Below the pieces are notes generated by a model. The model saw only the letters and a list, made by a program, of their open reading frames with translations. It was not told where the DNA came from and ran no database searches. A stretch of 64,000 nucleotides of DNA, from the NCBI GenBank assembly GCA_036768485.1, contig JAVLUZ010000616.1:198806-262805 (forward strand), written 5' to 3'. Made by a program: the position numbers and the translations under genes. Each line of letters starts with the position of its first letter. Positions within the stretch are counted from its first letter, which is position 1. This document shows, one piece after another, positions 13,001 through 22,854 of the stretch. Origin of the DNA: Mermis nigrescens. Taxonomy: Eukaryota; Nematoda; Enoplea; Mermithida; Mermithidae.

Positions 13001-16000
13001 TCTTTAAACAGAGCAGTATCATCGGCCATCTCCTCTTGCTTGCTGAGGAAAAGGGTGGTTTTTTCTTTGGTTTGTTGTCGGATCAGCGAATAAAATTTGT
13101 AATTTGTAATTTGTAAAACTCCCAAATCCACTGGGCCCAGTTGCAGTATTGCAGATTAGCGCGAGCTCGAGATTATCTCAAACTTTTAATCGAGAACCCG
13201 GTTGCAATAACGTAGCGCTTATCTTGAGCTCGAGCTAATCGTGAGTTCGCGATTATCTCGAGCTCGAGATAATCGCGAGTGAGTTGAAATAAACTTTGAC
13301 CGGTTTTTAATCCAGAGCTCATGATTAACTCGCAATGATAAAGTTAATCCTTCTCATGAGCAAGATTAACGGTAACGTCCCGGGTCACCGACAAGATAGT
13401 ATAAAAATAGATCTGTCAATCGAAAAATTCCCGAGTGACCGACAGTACCTACTGGCCGACTGTTCCGAGTGGCCGACAGTCCCGGGTGGCCGACTGCACC
13501 GGGTGGCCGACAGTTCTGGGTGGCCGACAGTCCCGAGTGGTCGACTGTACCGGTGGCCGAAAGTCCCGAGTGGCCGACACATCGATAGATGGCATAAAAA
13601 TTCCCAAATGACCCGATTGTACTATTACTATGAATATATGTACGTACGTATGTATGTATGCACGTGCATGTTTTTCAAAATCCAAATACGTAATTTTTTC
13701 ATTCTCTAAGAAAAGCAATAAAGCTTTCACTGGCATAAATGTGAATATAAACTTATTACATGTACATATTATATACAAACTTATTAAATGTTTAAATGTA
13801 CATATTTAATATAAACTATCAAAAGTAAAAATTTTGTATCAAAGATTCATTTTTGTCACAATAAGTTTAAGTAGGATAGCACTAAACAATAAGTGTAAGT
13901 ACATAGGATAGCACTAATTTAGTTTGAGTAGGATAGCACTAAATAAGTTCAAGTTGGATAGCACTAAAATATTACGCATTGTAAATAATAGGCCTTTTTT
14001 ACAAAATCCTGCACGCTTTAAATTTGCTATGAATTCATATGAGCAATGTTATCGCATTGGTAAAACTATTTATGTGCATAAATAGGTACCTAGTTGAAAA
14101 AGCATTAATTCCGAAATCATTAGTCAGTTAGGAATTTTTATGACAAACCCATTATTATACCACTTGTCGGTCACCCGGTACAGTCGGCCACCCGGGACTG
14201 TCGGCCAGCCGGTACAGTCGGCCACCCGGGACTGTCGGCCAACCGGTACAATCGGCCACTCGGGACTGTCGGCCACCCGGTTAAGTCGGCCACCCGGGAC
14301 TATCGGCCACCCGGTGCAGTCGGCCACTCGGGACTGTCGGCCAGTCGGCCACAAGGGACTGTCGGCCAGACGGGAATTTTCCGATTGACAGACCTATTTT
14401 GAAAACCATTTGTCGGTCACCCGGGACTGTCAGTCATCCGAGACACAATCGGATTAATACACACAAAACGTAGAGCATTTTGCGAATTCAAAATGAGCGT
14501 TCGTCGACTTTTCGTTCGCGCATATGATTAGCTAGTAAAGGGACCCTGCAAATTTGTGCCGCGCCGTCTTTCCAATAGTTATTTTAAGAAACCATTGTCG
14601 TAAGATTGCACCTCACTGCGCATAACTACGAAAAAGTTCAAGATTATCTCGAGGTTCGCGACGAAAGTTCGAGATTAGCTGAGCGCGACGTGGAGATTTA
14701 TACTGCAACTGGTTTAATCTAATCACGAGCTCGCGCTCAACTAATACTCAGCATTAAGGATTTAATACCCAGCTCGCGATTATCCTCAGCATTAGATATT
14801 GCACCGGGCCCTGGTTTTTTAGAGGACAGTACTAGATCATCCACAGTGGCGGATCCAGGATGGGGGCGGTACCCCTAAGGGGGGCGGAACCCTGCTTTGG
14901 CCGGAAAAATTAGCCGTTTTAACCCGAAAATCGCTGAAAATCGCTCAAAAATGCTCAATTTTGCGCACCATTTTGGGCCAATGGGGGGCGGCCGGCCCCC
15001 CCTCCTAAATCCGCCCCTGATCATCCAACTTACCTTCAAAGCTTCGTTTTCGGCGCTAATACGCTCTATATTTTCCCTGATCTGCAAGTTCCTAGATTTT
15101 AGGCCATCGTTCTCGAATCGTAAGCGTTTATACGTTCGCTCAAGGTCATCAACAAACATTTTTCGCCTTTCACGGGCCAAATGAGCGGCAAGGCGGTTTT
15201 TGAATTTTCTAAAATAGCAAATAAAGGGTGGAGCCTATCGTTCGGAATTGTTATAATAATGATGATCTGTGGGTTTGAAAGTATCGTCTTTTGAATAATA
15301 AGAGATTAGAAATAAGAGGTGTGAATTGAAATGCATATTACAGAAGTGTTAATAAAGAGCACCGTCAATAGATCAATGTGTTTATGAATATAGATCATCC
15401 ATGCCTATTTTAAGGCGACACATGCATATATGGGCTTGGGAATTTAGGGGGTCTGGCTAAACCCAAAAACTAAAAGACCCTCCAAAAATCGATAGAACTT
15501 TAGGATTGAAGTTTTGGTGCTGTTTTTTGACGATGTTTTACCGGCCAAATTGAATTAATCGACGTTGTCTAGAAACCACTCTTATAGCTAGTCGTCTGAG
15601 CGCTGAAAATCGATTTCTATGGGCAAGGTTTCGTTCGTAGGGTAAAAAATTGTATTAATTACAAAATTACATTATTTATAGTCCCCTACGAAACGACTAG
15701 AATATAACAGGACAAAACAGTTTTACTAGAAATTTACTTGTGCTACCAATTTTCAATAAACTAAAAATCCATTTCAGTGCACTCAAGGTTTTGCAAAATA
15801 TTTGGAAATTCGGGACAGATGCTAAACAATTAGCTCTATTTAGATCAATAAATTGTTAAAAATTTAAGGTCCTAACATCTTTTTTGAAAGTTTCAACAAT
15901 TTTTCGCATTCTCAACACATTTTAAATTTTTACAATCAAACTACAGAGCCGGTCAAAATAGCATTTGCAAACAGGCACGTAGCTGGCCGTCCTATTCTGG

Positions 16001-16718
16001 GGGGACCAGCACCAATTTCGGGAGGACTAAGCCCAAAAAGGCCAAAAATAGCACAAAATAACGTTCAAAAACTCCTATTTTTCCGATTTTTCTGAATTTT
16101 TGGGGGTCCGAACCCCCCCCCATTCCGCCACAGCTACGTGCCTCTTTGTGAAATACTTTTATGCGCTTTTTTATACATTTAGACCGCGTAATAGTATATT
16201 TTAGCCCATTTCGACGTTAAACATTGGAAAAGTATAGAAATCCGTTTTACTTTAGGCTAAATTTAGGCCTAGCTCTATAATCACGCACTGAAAAACGATG
16301 GTCCTTTATTGAACTCCTGAAGTAGTGTAATGAATAATAAATAAAAATCTATCAGCATCGCTTATATATTCTATGTAAAAATTGTCGTTAATAAAACTTC
16401 AATAGCGAACCTGCGCTTAATCTTTTCATCCGGAGTCAAATGGTTCAAACGCTGCCGTTTTCTAACCTTTAAATCGTCAGATTTGGAGGGAACAGCGCTT
16501 ATCTTCTCACAGAGCGAATTGATATCAAATGATGGTCGATCAAAGGACCGAAAAGTCTGGTCGGAAAATGTCGAATTTCGAACCGATTCGATATGATCGA
16601 ATTCCATTGATTCTACAAGCACAGAATCCGCATCTTTGGATCCAGTTGTTTGACCACAGCTTATCGAATCAAAGGGTTTAAAGGTTGGTAATGTGATTAT
16701 TACGACGCGATTATCCAT
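3778..16718 (-). CDS. Xbp1: Xbp1, unfolded-protein-response bZIP transcription factor (whole gene, 4 coding exons)
   Basis: Coding exons in transcript order are 16718-16411, 15208-15034, 8409-8159 and 4086-3778, all with GT-AG borders. XBP1 is the nuclear factor made when IRE1 removes a short intron from its mRNA in the cytoplasm during ER stress. The protein has an acidic and serine-rich N-terminus, then KRQRLNHLTPDEK (about residues 88-100), then the basic region with NRLAAHLARERRK (about 107-119). A zipper with Leu/Ile every seven residues follows (about 124-173). Exon 3 holds two hairpins with CNG|CNGN loops bounding 23 nt (8320-8342). Removing them makes the exon sum 1020 nt, in frame to the stop at 3778 (339 aa). 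Without removal, translation ends at 3993 (275 aa) after a hydrophobic stretch. The first 184 residues are shared. Introns are 1.2, 6.6 and 4.1 kb and full of MITEs. ATTAAA at 3251-3256 (minus strand) is one weak poly(A) candidate. ATF6 or CREB-type bZIPs are excluded by the hairpins. Confidence 0.95.
4087..5604. other. Xbp1 intron 3, AT-rich part
   Basis: Very AT-rich DNA with many short AAATAAA/ATAAAA runs (4780-5200). No coding signal; it separates exon 4 from the repeat-rich part of the intron. Confidence 0.5.
5613..5804 (-). mobile_element. hAT-like MITE (CAGKGGCGGAT family), 192 bp
   Basis: Ends are CAGGGGCGGGTTT and GGATCCGCCACTG. The perfect 8-bp duplication is ATGGGGAG (5605-5612, 5805-5812). 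The G-rich and C-rich ends and the AATTTTGCGC core match four other copies in the window. Confidence 0.9.
5813..6159 (-). mobile_element. CATAGGTGGG-ended MITE with duplicated start
   Basis: It begins at 5813 with CATAGGTGGGCAGCACC, restarts at 5893 with CATAGGTAGGCGGCACC, and ends CGCGCCCATGTGTG. The first 80 bp are thus present twice. Flanks ATGGGGAG/AGTGGGAG agree at 6 of 8 bases. It abuts the preceding MITE. Confidence 0.65.
6160..7060. repeat. CCCAAAGTCGG-type repeat fragments
   Basis: Short C-rich fragments such as CCAAAGTCGGACGTCC recur at 6270, 6510, 6880, 8510, 9170 and 26700. No complete ends could be defined and there is no coding content. Confidence 0.4.
7069..8128 (+). mobile_element. 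Long hAT-like non-autonomous element, 1060 bp
   Basis: Ends are CAGTGGTGGATCTAGG and AAATCCGTCCCTG. The duplication CTTATTAT/CTTATTAA (7061-7068, 8129-8136) agrees at 7 of 8 bases. Its interior holds four GGCGC hairpins and two copies of the 16-bp palindrome TTTGTACATGTACAAA. No transposase ORF. It ends 30 bp from Xbp1 exon 3. Confidence 0.82.
8159..8409 (-). CDS. Xbp1: Xbp1 coding exon 3 with IRE1 target site
   Basis: This exon is 251 nt. The acceptor is ATTCAAG and the donor GAG|GTAAGT. The zipper ends here (NRLEIDEKNRKL). The motif VESAA then marks the 5' IRE1 cut, aligned with the ESAA of vertebrate XBP1. In the unspliced frame the exon continues QQKVRVLVGVTLNWLMTLL, a hydrophobic segment matching the membrane-tethering region of XBP1u. 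In the spliced frame it reads EGSGAGGRDPQLADD and onward, an acidic activator-like sequence. Without the 23-nt intron the exon is 228 nt, exactly 76 codons, and joins exon 4 in phase 0. Confidence 0.95.
8320..8342 (-). promoter_or_regulatory. Xbp1: IRE1-excised 23-nt cytoplasmic intron with paired stem-loops
   Basis: In the transcript, the first 7-nt loop CAG|CAGC is closed by a perfect 5-bp stem TGAAT/ATTCA. The second loop CAG|CAGA is closed by a 7-bp stem CGAATCT/AGGTTCG with one G-U pair. Both loops fit the IRE1 consensus CNG|CNGN with cleavage after the G. The two cuts are 23 nt apart, so excision shifts the frame by 2 mod 3, as the 26-nt vertebrate intron does. The site falls inside the codons for ESAA and QQ, the same places as in known XBP1 genes. 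Confidence 0.96.
8460..9214. other. Xbp1 intron 2, repeat fragments
   Basis: C-rich CCCCAAAGTCGG fragments and an AT-rich stretch (8880-9030). No gene seen. Confidence 0.4.
9223..9390 (-). mobile_element. hAT-like MITE (CAGGCACGTAGCT family), 168 bp
   Basis: Ends are CAGGCACGATAGCT and AGCTACGTGCCTG. Flanks TAGGGGTG/TGGGGGTG agree at 7 of 8 bases. It is the same family as 15972-16144. Confidence 0.8.
9690..10420 (+). repeat. Two tandem units of about 308 bp with hairpins
   Basis: GGCGCGAAGCGCC hairpins at about 9885, 9977, 10195 and 10284 repeat with a spacing of about 308 bp. Intervening sequence such as CTATAATAT(A/G)GTAC and AAAGATATATAG(G/A)A also repeats. The unit occurs once more inside 7500-7920. 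The palindrome TTTGTACATGTACAAA lies at both edges. Confidence 0.75.
10430..13130. other. Xbp1 intron 2, no gene; degraded repeats
   Basis: Contains diverged GGCGC hairpins (10790, 10875, 12160) and a lone hAT-like right end CCTGGATACGCCTCTG at about 11345. No coding exon is recognisable. Confidence 0.4.
13432..13585 (+). repeat. 17-bp minisatellite, left arm
   Basis: About eight units of GTGGCCGACAGTCCCGG with small changes. The inverted counterpart is at 14165-14370. Confidence 0.9.
13860..13970 (+). repeat. GGATAGCACTAA short tandem repeat
   Basis: Four copies of GGATAGCACTAA separated by 20-25 bp of similar sequence (AAGTNNAAGTA), in the centre of the foldback-like element. Confidence 0.8.
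14165..14370 (-). repeat. 17-bp minisatellite, right arm
   Basis: About twelve units of TCGGCCACCCGGGACTG, the reverse complement of the left arm. The transcript could fold into a long hairpin within Xbp1 intron 2. Confidence 0.9.
14844..15019 (+). mobile_element. hAT-like MITE beside Xbp1 exon 2 donor, 176 bp
   Basis: Ends are CAGTGGCGGATCCAGGA and ATCCGCCCCTG. The perfect duplication is ATCATCCA (14836-14843, 15020-15027). The right duplication touches GTAAGT (15033-15028) of Xbp1 intron 2, so insertion occurred immediately after the donor hexamer. Confidence 0.92.
15034..15208 (-). CDS. Xbp1: Xbp1 coding exon 2 (basic region and zipper)
   Basis: This exon is 175 nt. The acceptor is CTATTTTAG and the donor is AAG|GTAAGT. 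It encodes KFKNRLAAHLARERRKM followed by heptads of Leu/Ile in DDLERTYKRL, ENDGL, RNLQI, ENIERI and ENEAL. This is the DNA-binding and dimerisation part. The intron begins in phase 0. A 176-bp hAT-like MITE (14844-15019) sits directly behind the GTAAGT donor. Confidence 0.95.
15972..16144 (+). mobile_element. hAT-like MITE (CAGGCACGTAGCT family), 173 bp
   Basis: Ends are CAGGCACGTAGCTGG and CAGCTACGTGCCTC. Flanks TTTGCAAA/TTTGTGAA agree at 6 of 8 bases. It lies in Xbp1 intron 1. Confidence 0.75.
16411..16718 (-). CDS. Xbp1: Xbp1 coding exon 1
   Basis: This exon is 308 nt (102 codons plus 2 nt) from the ATG at 16716-16718 to the donor AG|GTTCGC. It encodes the low-complexity N-terminus and ends in KRQRLNHLTPDEKIKR, the conserved lead-in to the XBP1 basic region. 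The split Arg codon AG|A is completed by exon 2. The ATG is the first in this frame; no upstream exon is needed to complete the domain. Confidence 0.93.
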
Positions 16719-16888
16719 AGAAGGAATATCCGATAGATATGACAGTTATAAAATAAATTTTGGAGCCAAGCAAACCCCGGCAGCTGTCGCAATCGCATCA
16801 AGCCATGCTCATATTAATAGAGAAATTCTTTTATTTACGCAGAGGCATCAGCGACAAAATCAATAACCTTCAATCTTGATCATGTGAA

Positions 16889-16948
16889 CGTGCGGGCATT
16901 TGATTGGTTGAATGCAGACCGCCCACACACGCGGCGTTTCGTGATTGG
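16889..16948 (-). promoter_or_regulatory. Two ERSE-like elements upstream of Xbp1
   Basis: On the gene's strand, CCAAT-N9-CCGCG lies at 16930-16948 and CCAAT-N9-GCACG at 16889-16907. The ER stress response element is CCAAT-N9-CCACG; each box here differs at one base and keeps the exact 9-bp spacing. They lie about 170-230 bp upstream of the ATG in a locally GC-richer patch. Vertebrate XBP1 promoters are regulated through such an element, so feedback control is plausible but inferred. Confidence 0.5.
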
Positions 16949-17145
16949 CTGGCACGAATACGCTATAGGATGTATATCGACGCACCAAATAATAGCGCGC
17001 AGGCGGGCAGCCAGAATTTAATCATGGGGATCAAAAAAGAGGAGTAAATTTTTAAAGTGCATTATTCTGAATTTGTGGCAGTGTGTTGGATATCTCAGCA
17101 AATGCTAAAGTAGTGGTGTTTTTGAGCTTTTCTAATCGAGATCTA

Positions 17146-17752
17146 CAGTCGAACTCGGATAAGTGCAACTGCTCGATGCCAAAAAAGTTGCACTTAAGCG
17201 GTGTTGCACTTAAGCAAGGTTGCACTTATAGGATGTGTCTTATGAAATTTCGAAAAAGGTTGCTGTCTCTAGAACAGTGCAAAATCGAAAGCGTCCAAAA
17301 TTTCCAGTTTTTGGGCTGTGGAGAATGTAGTAATTTTTTTGGAACAGCAGCCATTCTTATAACGTAATAATGTATCAATTTTGGACAAAATGCTGAAAAA
17401 AATATTGGAAAGAGTAAAATCCAACAATGAGGCATACATAATAATGAAAGAACAACAAAATGATTAGGGAAACACCAGTAACATTCTTGAAAAGCATGAT
17501 GGTTCACGAAAAAAATGCGCTTGTTTAGCAGACATTCATCATACATACTAAAAAGTTGTAGTTACGCATTGTGAATATGGGTTGATGGATAAAAAAATGG
17601 TTGCACTTAAGCGAGTATTGCAGTTACCCGAGTTGCATTTATCCGATTTGCAACCACACGTAAAACATAGGGAAGAAAATCGGGAAATGAAAGTCCGTTG
17701 CATGTAACCGAGGTTGCGCTTTATCAGAGTTGTACTTATCCAAGTTCGACTG
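17146..17752. mobile_element. pogo/Tigger-like MITE, 607 bp
   Basis: Terminal repeats CAGTCGAACTCGGATAAGTG and (reverse complement of right end) CAGTCGAACTTGGATAAGTA are flanked by TA on both sides (17144-17145, 17753-17754). Subterminal TTGCACTTAAGC motifs repeat. CAGT-ended repeats with TA duplication are typical of pogo-type elements. It has no transposase ORF. Confidence 0.85.
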
Positions 17753-17888
17753 TATGTCATTCGAGAAAAAAGTATGAAAAATTTTGATCTCAATTAAATT
17801 AAACAAATGCGTTTCAAGTGAATGAGGCGCGAATCGCCCAAAAATTGTATTAAAATACATTCAAGCGGTCAAAAATTGTGTCAAAATA

Positions 17889-18076
17889 CAGTTGCGGATC
17901 CAGGATTTTCCTAAGGGGGGCGGTACCTCTAAGGGGGCGGAATTCTGACTTGGGCGGAAAAATTAGCCGTTTTAACCCGAAAATCGATAAAAATCGCTCA
18001 AAAATCCTAAATTTTGCGTTCTATTAGCCGGTGGGGGAGCAGCCGCCCCCCCCCGCCCCCCTCATATCCGCCCCTG
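17889..18076 (+). mobile_element. hAT-like MITE (CAGKGGCGGAT family), 188 bp
   Basis: Ends are CAGTTGCGGATCCAGG and ATCCGCCCCTG with the perfect duplication TCAAAATA (17881-17888, 18077-18084). Confidence 0.9.
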
Positions 18077-18140
18077 TCAAAATACATTCAAACGCCTTAA
18101 GAATTTTCAATTTTTTCCTTAGGGGGAGCCTTGTACTATA

Positions 18141-18301
18141 GTCTGTTTCACATAACTTCGCGCATAAATTCTAAGATTTTTCATCGACAGTAAGCCGAGG
18201 CTTACGATAATTATATATCAGATCAATGCTATAATCGCAATCTGTCAGCTTCTTGTCAGAGATAGTTTTAAAATATATGACCGAAGTTGTGTGAAACAGA
18301 C
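18141..18301. mobile_element. TA-flanked MITE, 161 bp
   Basis: Inverted ends GTCTGTTTCACATAACTTCG and CGAAGTTGTGTGAAACAGAC, with TA on each side. A related half copy lies at 43020-43133. Confidence 0.85.
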
Positions 18302-18602
18302 TATAAGTTACTTCCAACATTTTTGTGGGACTAGTTCCCCAGTCCCCTCGCCCCCACAGCTACGCCATTGTGTGTCGATGATAATACAATTTTAGATAAG
18401 ACGGCGAAGAGAACACAATGTGAATTTTGGTGTTACGCAGCGAACAACATGCGCCTTTTTGCAGTTTTTGACCAAAATTGCACTTGTTTATGTATAACTT
18501 GTTCGGAAGAAAAATTTGCTAATAGGCTAAAAACAGTCAATTAATTTTACTCCTTGGATTTTTCTTTCGATTTTTACATGGAGGTTAATTGACCCCACTG
18601 AT

Positions 18603-18792
18603 CAGGGGCGGAATTTGGGTGGGCGGGCGGCCGCCCCCTCCCATTGTCCCAAAATAGTGCGCAAAATTAAGTATTTTTGAGCGATTTTTAGCGATTTTCG
18701 AGTTAAAACAGCTAATTTTTCCGCCCAAGTCAGGGTTCCGCCCCCTCCTTAGGGTACCGCCCCCCCTTAGGAAAATCCTGGATCCGCCACTG
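18603..18792 (-). mobile_element. hAT-like MITE (CAGKGGCGGAT family), 190 bp
   Basis: Ends are CAGGGGCGGAATTT and GGATCCGCCACTG. Duplication CCACTGAT/CCACTGAC (18595-18602, 18793-18800) agrees at 7 of 8 bases. Confidence 0.88.
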
Positions 18793-18800
18793 CCACTGAC

Positions 18801-21680
18801 CTCCTCAATATGCCACTGAGCTTGCGTAATTTAGCAAAGGTTGGGAACACAGCGAATATCAGTCGTCGTTTTAGAATGATCAATGTGATTAAGGACTGAA
18901 TGAAGATCCTATCCTCCGATACAGTAGCTGCTGAGGGAGGCAAGCACTCGCAGTGAGGGGGGCGAACCTGTTTTCTAAAATTTTCGACATAGTACCTCAA
19001 GTATTTTTTGCAAAGGTTCCCATGGTTAAACACTGAAAATTCACAGTAGCTTCCACCATACTCTTGAAAGTTTGATAGGCGATTCGCGTTGGATTGATTT
19101 TTTTGTGCAAGTTGTTTTTAAAACAGCCCTAGTCTGTGATTATATCAAAATTTTCCGATGCTTTCCGCAGAATTATTCGGTTTTCGTTTTGCTTTTATTT
19201 GCTGATAGGCACTTAGCTGGTCTTTAAAAATGGGGGAAGTAGTCAGATATCTCAAAAACTTCGTTTGGATAGGTAAAATAACCGTCTTTTTGCGCGTTTC
19301 TCATCGAGTCCTGAGGGAAGATAAAATTTAGAAAATATTTCAATCATATTCAATTTGAAAAAATATAGTGGGTATAGAGTTGCCACACCCAATGATTTCT
19401 CAACATTTCTCTCTCAGCATTTCGCCTGCCGCACGGCAGAAGGGTCTAAGTACAGTTTTGATTTTTTGAGAAAAACTAGTTCAAAGTTTCTGACTTAATC
19501 CTTTTAGTGTACTTAGACCCTTTAGGTTCTGACGTTTTGCACAGTGAATTTTCATTATTATGGTACGAGACCACGTTTAACGTGTAGAGCTCCTCAAGAC
19601 GAATCACAGGATATGTCTAATTCTATTTTGACCTGGGGATGCACTTATAACCTTTCACATTGCTATGCTAGTGCCGATTTATTCAGCCCGACCCACCGAA
19701 AATTTGTAAGTCTCTACCATGTTGCATGTAGTCTATTTCAAATAAGCTTGTGTACGTAACGGTTTTTTTAAATTTATTCTCGCGAATTAGCGCAAAAAAG
19801 TGATTCAAAGTTTGACACAGTAATACCGCTCAATAAAATCGATTTGTTCTACTCTTGCCCATAAATTGTCCATATTTGCATATTTAATCAATATTTTTTT
19901 ACAATTTATCCTTTTGCTGATGAAATGCATTATGATTTTTTAATCATATCGCGTTTTTTGTATTTCGCTTTATTTCTATTGTTATTCACAGCAAGCGAAA
20001 TATAGGGTAAGGGGGCACATGAAAGAAATTGTAAAAAACATCAAAAATCAAATTCGAGAAGTTTTCTAGATAGGGATCAAGGCCCCCTCCCACCAAATCT
20101 TATTCGCATATGTTTGGTGTTGGTATTATGGAATTCTGGGGGGAGGGTGAAATTTTAGAGTGCTTGGGCTCAATGGTAAATATGCGTCAAAAACATCGTT
20201 TCGGCTTTTCTGACGATGCTCTATTTTTCGATGGGTCTGCCGATACAGTGGGTCCAACAAGATTTTTTAGGTGAATCTATACCGATATAATGGGTCTATC
20301 AATATTTTTCTGGTGAGTCTATTGGTACAGTGGGTTAAACTGTCCACAATTTTCTGACTTGTCACAGACATGCACAAGAAGGGGGCTTGGGGGGTCTAGA
20401 TTTTAGACCCCCAGAATGAATACATTGAAAATGTTGTGGGGAAAAACATTTTCTTCAAAAGTGCTTCGAATTAATCATGATCTGTGTAATAACGTAACGC
20501 TATTTTATCGCTTACCAGTTTTTAAATCGCAATCAGTACTCAATCATACCTTTTTGATGCGATTTTATCCGTAGAACTTTCAAACTTCTACAAATTTTCA
20601 AAAAATAATTGATTTTTTGCGATTTTTCATGCCATATGGATAGTGTGCGATAAAGAAGATGGAAAATGGTGTTTTTTGCTCCTAAAATTTATTTCTAGTA
20701 AGTTTTTAACAATTGATAATTTTTGAATGTCTTCCTAGAATTTGGTCACTACCTGTATATGCTAAGGCTCTGTCATTTTGTCAGTTAAAAGTACTTTCTC
20801 ATCAATTAAAAATATGTCTTTTTGCGATATGTTTACAGGAGACGAACAATTAAGCCGAGTAAAATAAATGTTTAGCAAAATACGAATAAATGAGAATAAA
20901 TGATTAAGTCAAGTCAAAAAAATTATTAAAACGAAAATTAATTAATTAATTAATACAAGAATTGATTATAATGAGTAATTATCATTAAAATTATTATTAA
21001 TTACTTAAATTGGGTAAGCAAGCAGATAAACGAGACAAACGCAGGCTGTTCGAATGATTTAGATTAACTGAATCAAGATTTATATGGGTTGAATTAAATC
21101 GAATTGAAATTCGGTAATGAGAATTAGAAATTGCCATAAATTCTAATTCTGAAAGATAAATGTAAACAGAAATAATTTGGAATTTTAGATAAAAAATTCC
21201 TTCAGAAGCAGCAATCAGAAAAAAAGTATCTCGATGAGTTAGTTATTTACCTTATTTATTCTTTATTATTTATTCGATTTAATCTTCCTTTATGTCAATT
21301 TCCGGCGTATAAGCACGTCGCATTTTTCTGTCATCATTGCTATTTATTTAATAATTGTTTTAAAAAGCTTTAAAAGGTTGAGTGAAAAAAATTAAAATTT
21401 AATAAAACGAAAAAATGCTCCAATAAAAAATTCAACGTTAATATATTTTCAATAAAATTGAATTCAATGTAATAATAGAAAAAGGAAAGAATTGAGTTTT
21501 TGGTAATATTAAAAAATGATTAATTTTATCTATAAAAATTAATAAATAAAACTAATACTGATAGAAAAGCAATCATGAAATGTGTCTGAATGATCGACTA
21601 GTCAGTCACACTCACGCTTTTTATGATTCGTATAATACAATGTATTTGTTTCTCTTCTGATGTCTTCGTGAAATAACTTT
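18801..21680. other. Intergenic, no gene
   Basis: Contains MITE fragments (CAGACATGCA family at about 20368-20510) and a 14-bp inverted repeat (19440-19453 with 19509-19522). From 20800 the DNA is strongly AT-rich with (ATTA)n runs. Open frames are short and lack family signatures. Confidence 0.45.
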
Positions 21681-21689
21681 TTGGTATTT

Positions 21690-22200
21690 TGAATAAAATA
21701 TAAAGGATTTATAAGGATGGTTTCCTCGATGTTCAGCTTTCTGTATTACTCTGTTTAGTTATTCGTGTGTAGTCTTTTATTGTTTTCGAAAAATTGGTTT
21801 TTTAATAAGAACGCTTTTCACAAAACTTATTTCATTTTGTGGCGAAGTCGAGTAATTTTCGTAGTAATTTGATAATTTAATTCTTTAGATTCTTTTATTA
21901 ATAAACTCTTCGATTATTTAATTTTATTTCTGTAAGCCAGGTTAAAGAATAAAATATAAAAGATTTATATAATCGAATTGCATTTTAGTTTAATGCTTCC
22001 CTGTACACTGGGTTTTAAGCATTTCTTTATTTAGCCATTTGTCAGTAGTGTTTTGTTGTTTTCGACAACTTGTAATTTTTAAAAGAACGCCTTCCGCAAC
22101 TCAATTCATTTTTTTGGCGAAGTCGAGTAATTTCTGTAAAAATTAATTGATTCAATTATTTAAATTTTTAATTATTACTTAATTCTTCGATTATCTGTAG
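21690..22200 (+). repeat. Diverged tandem duplication, about 270 bp
   Basis: 21690-21930 and 21945-22200 share GAATAAAATATAAA(G/A)GATTTATA, TTTAGNNATT, TGTTTTCGA, AAGAACGC and TGGCGAAGTCGAGTAATTT in the same order. Confidence 0.6.
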
Positions 22201-22854
22201 TCCGTTTCATTTAGCTTTGAGATTTTTGAAAAAATTGAAGCGTCTACAAAAGCGCTTTAAACTAATACAGTAAACATGATATTCTACAGTATATTGTGTC
22301 ATATAGATATGTACCTATACCATTTTTAAGCCGCATTACTGCAGAAAATCAAACCAAGCCTGATTCTTGGGGAAGAAATTCGAAAGAAAACCGCAAACAG
22401 ACTATAAAATTATTTTTGATTGTATTGAGCTGCCTGGAAAGTGGCGAATCTGAGAAAAGAAGTTGTGTAATACACAGGTGTTTTACCACTTTGTGAGTGA
22501 TGCTTGACTCAATTATGTGATTTTTGTTCATTTATATTGAGAGAATACAGGACTGCTGAGTGAACACACAAGTAACAAGTGAGCATGAGATAAATTTTCA
22601 AATTTACGTTCGCTTCAATTGATGACGCTGTTGTTCGCTGATATTCGAAGAAAATTTGTTTAACCCGTTTTCTGATGTTCCAGACTATCATTTCTATTGG
22701 CGAAAACGCCGCATTGGACGATCTTGGCGTATACCTATTTTATTTATAAAATTACGAAATAGAATATAAAATGAAATAAATTGCAATACCCTGTCGGACA
22801 AGCCCTTGATTTTGAAGAGAACTTTTGACAAAAATTGGTAGTTTTGTTAGTGTT

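Larger units (their letters stand above)
13131..14813. mobile_element. Foldback-like element with inverted minisatellite arms
   Basis: Ends CTGGGCCCAGTTGCAGTAT and (reverse complement) CAGGGCCCGGTGCAATAT form an imperfect inverted repeat. Subterminal GAGCTCGAGATTATC-type palindromes occur on both sides. A 17-bp minisatellite then reads GTGGCCGAC on the left (13432-13585) and GTCGGCCAC on the right (14165-14370). The centre is AT-rich. No target duplication or transposase was found. Confidence 0.6.

Noticed and set aside
13335..13778. Frames over the GTGGCCGAC minisatellite
   Set aside because: Tandem-repeat artefact; coding potential mirrors the 17-bp unit on both strands.
13430..14370. CRISPR-like array
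   Set aside because: Units are contiguous 17-bp repeats without spacers in a eukaryotic intron.
19544..19759. 71-codon frame
   Set aside because: No recognisable domain, no supporting splice sites, and length is within chance expectation.
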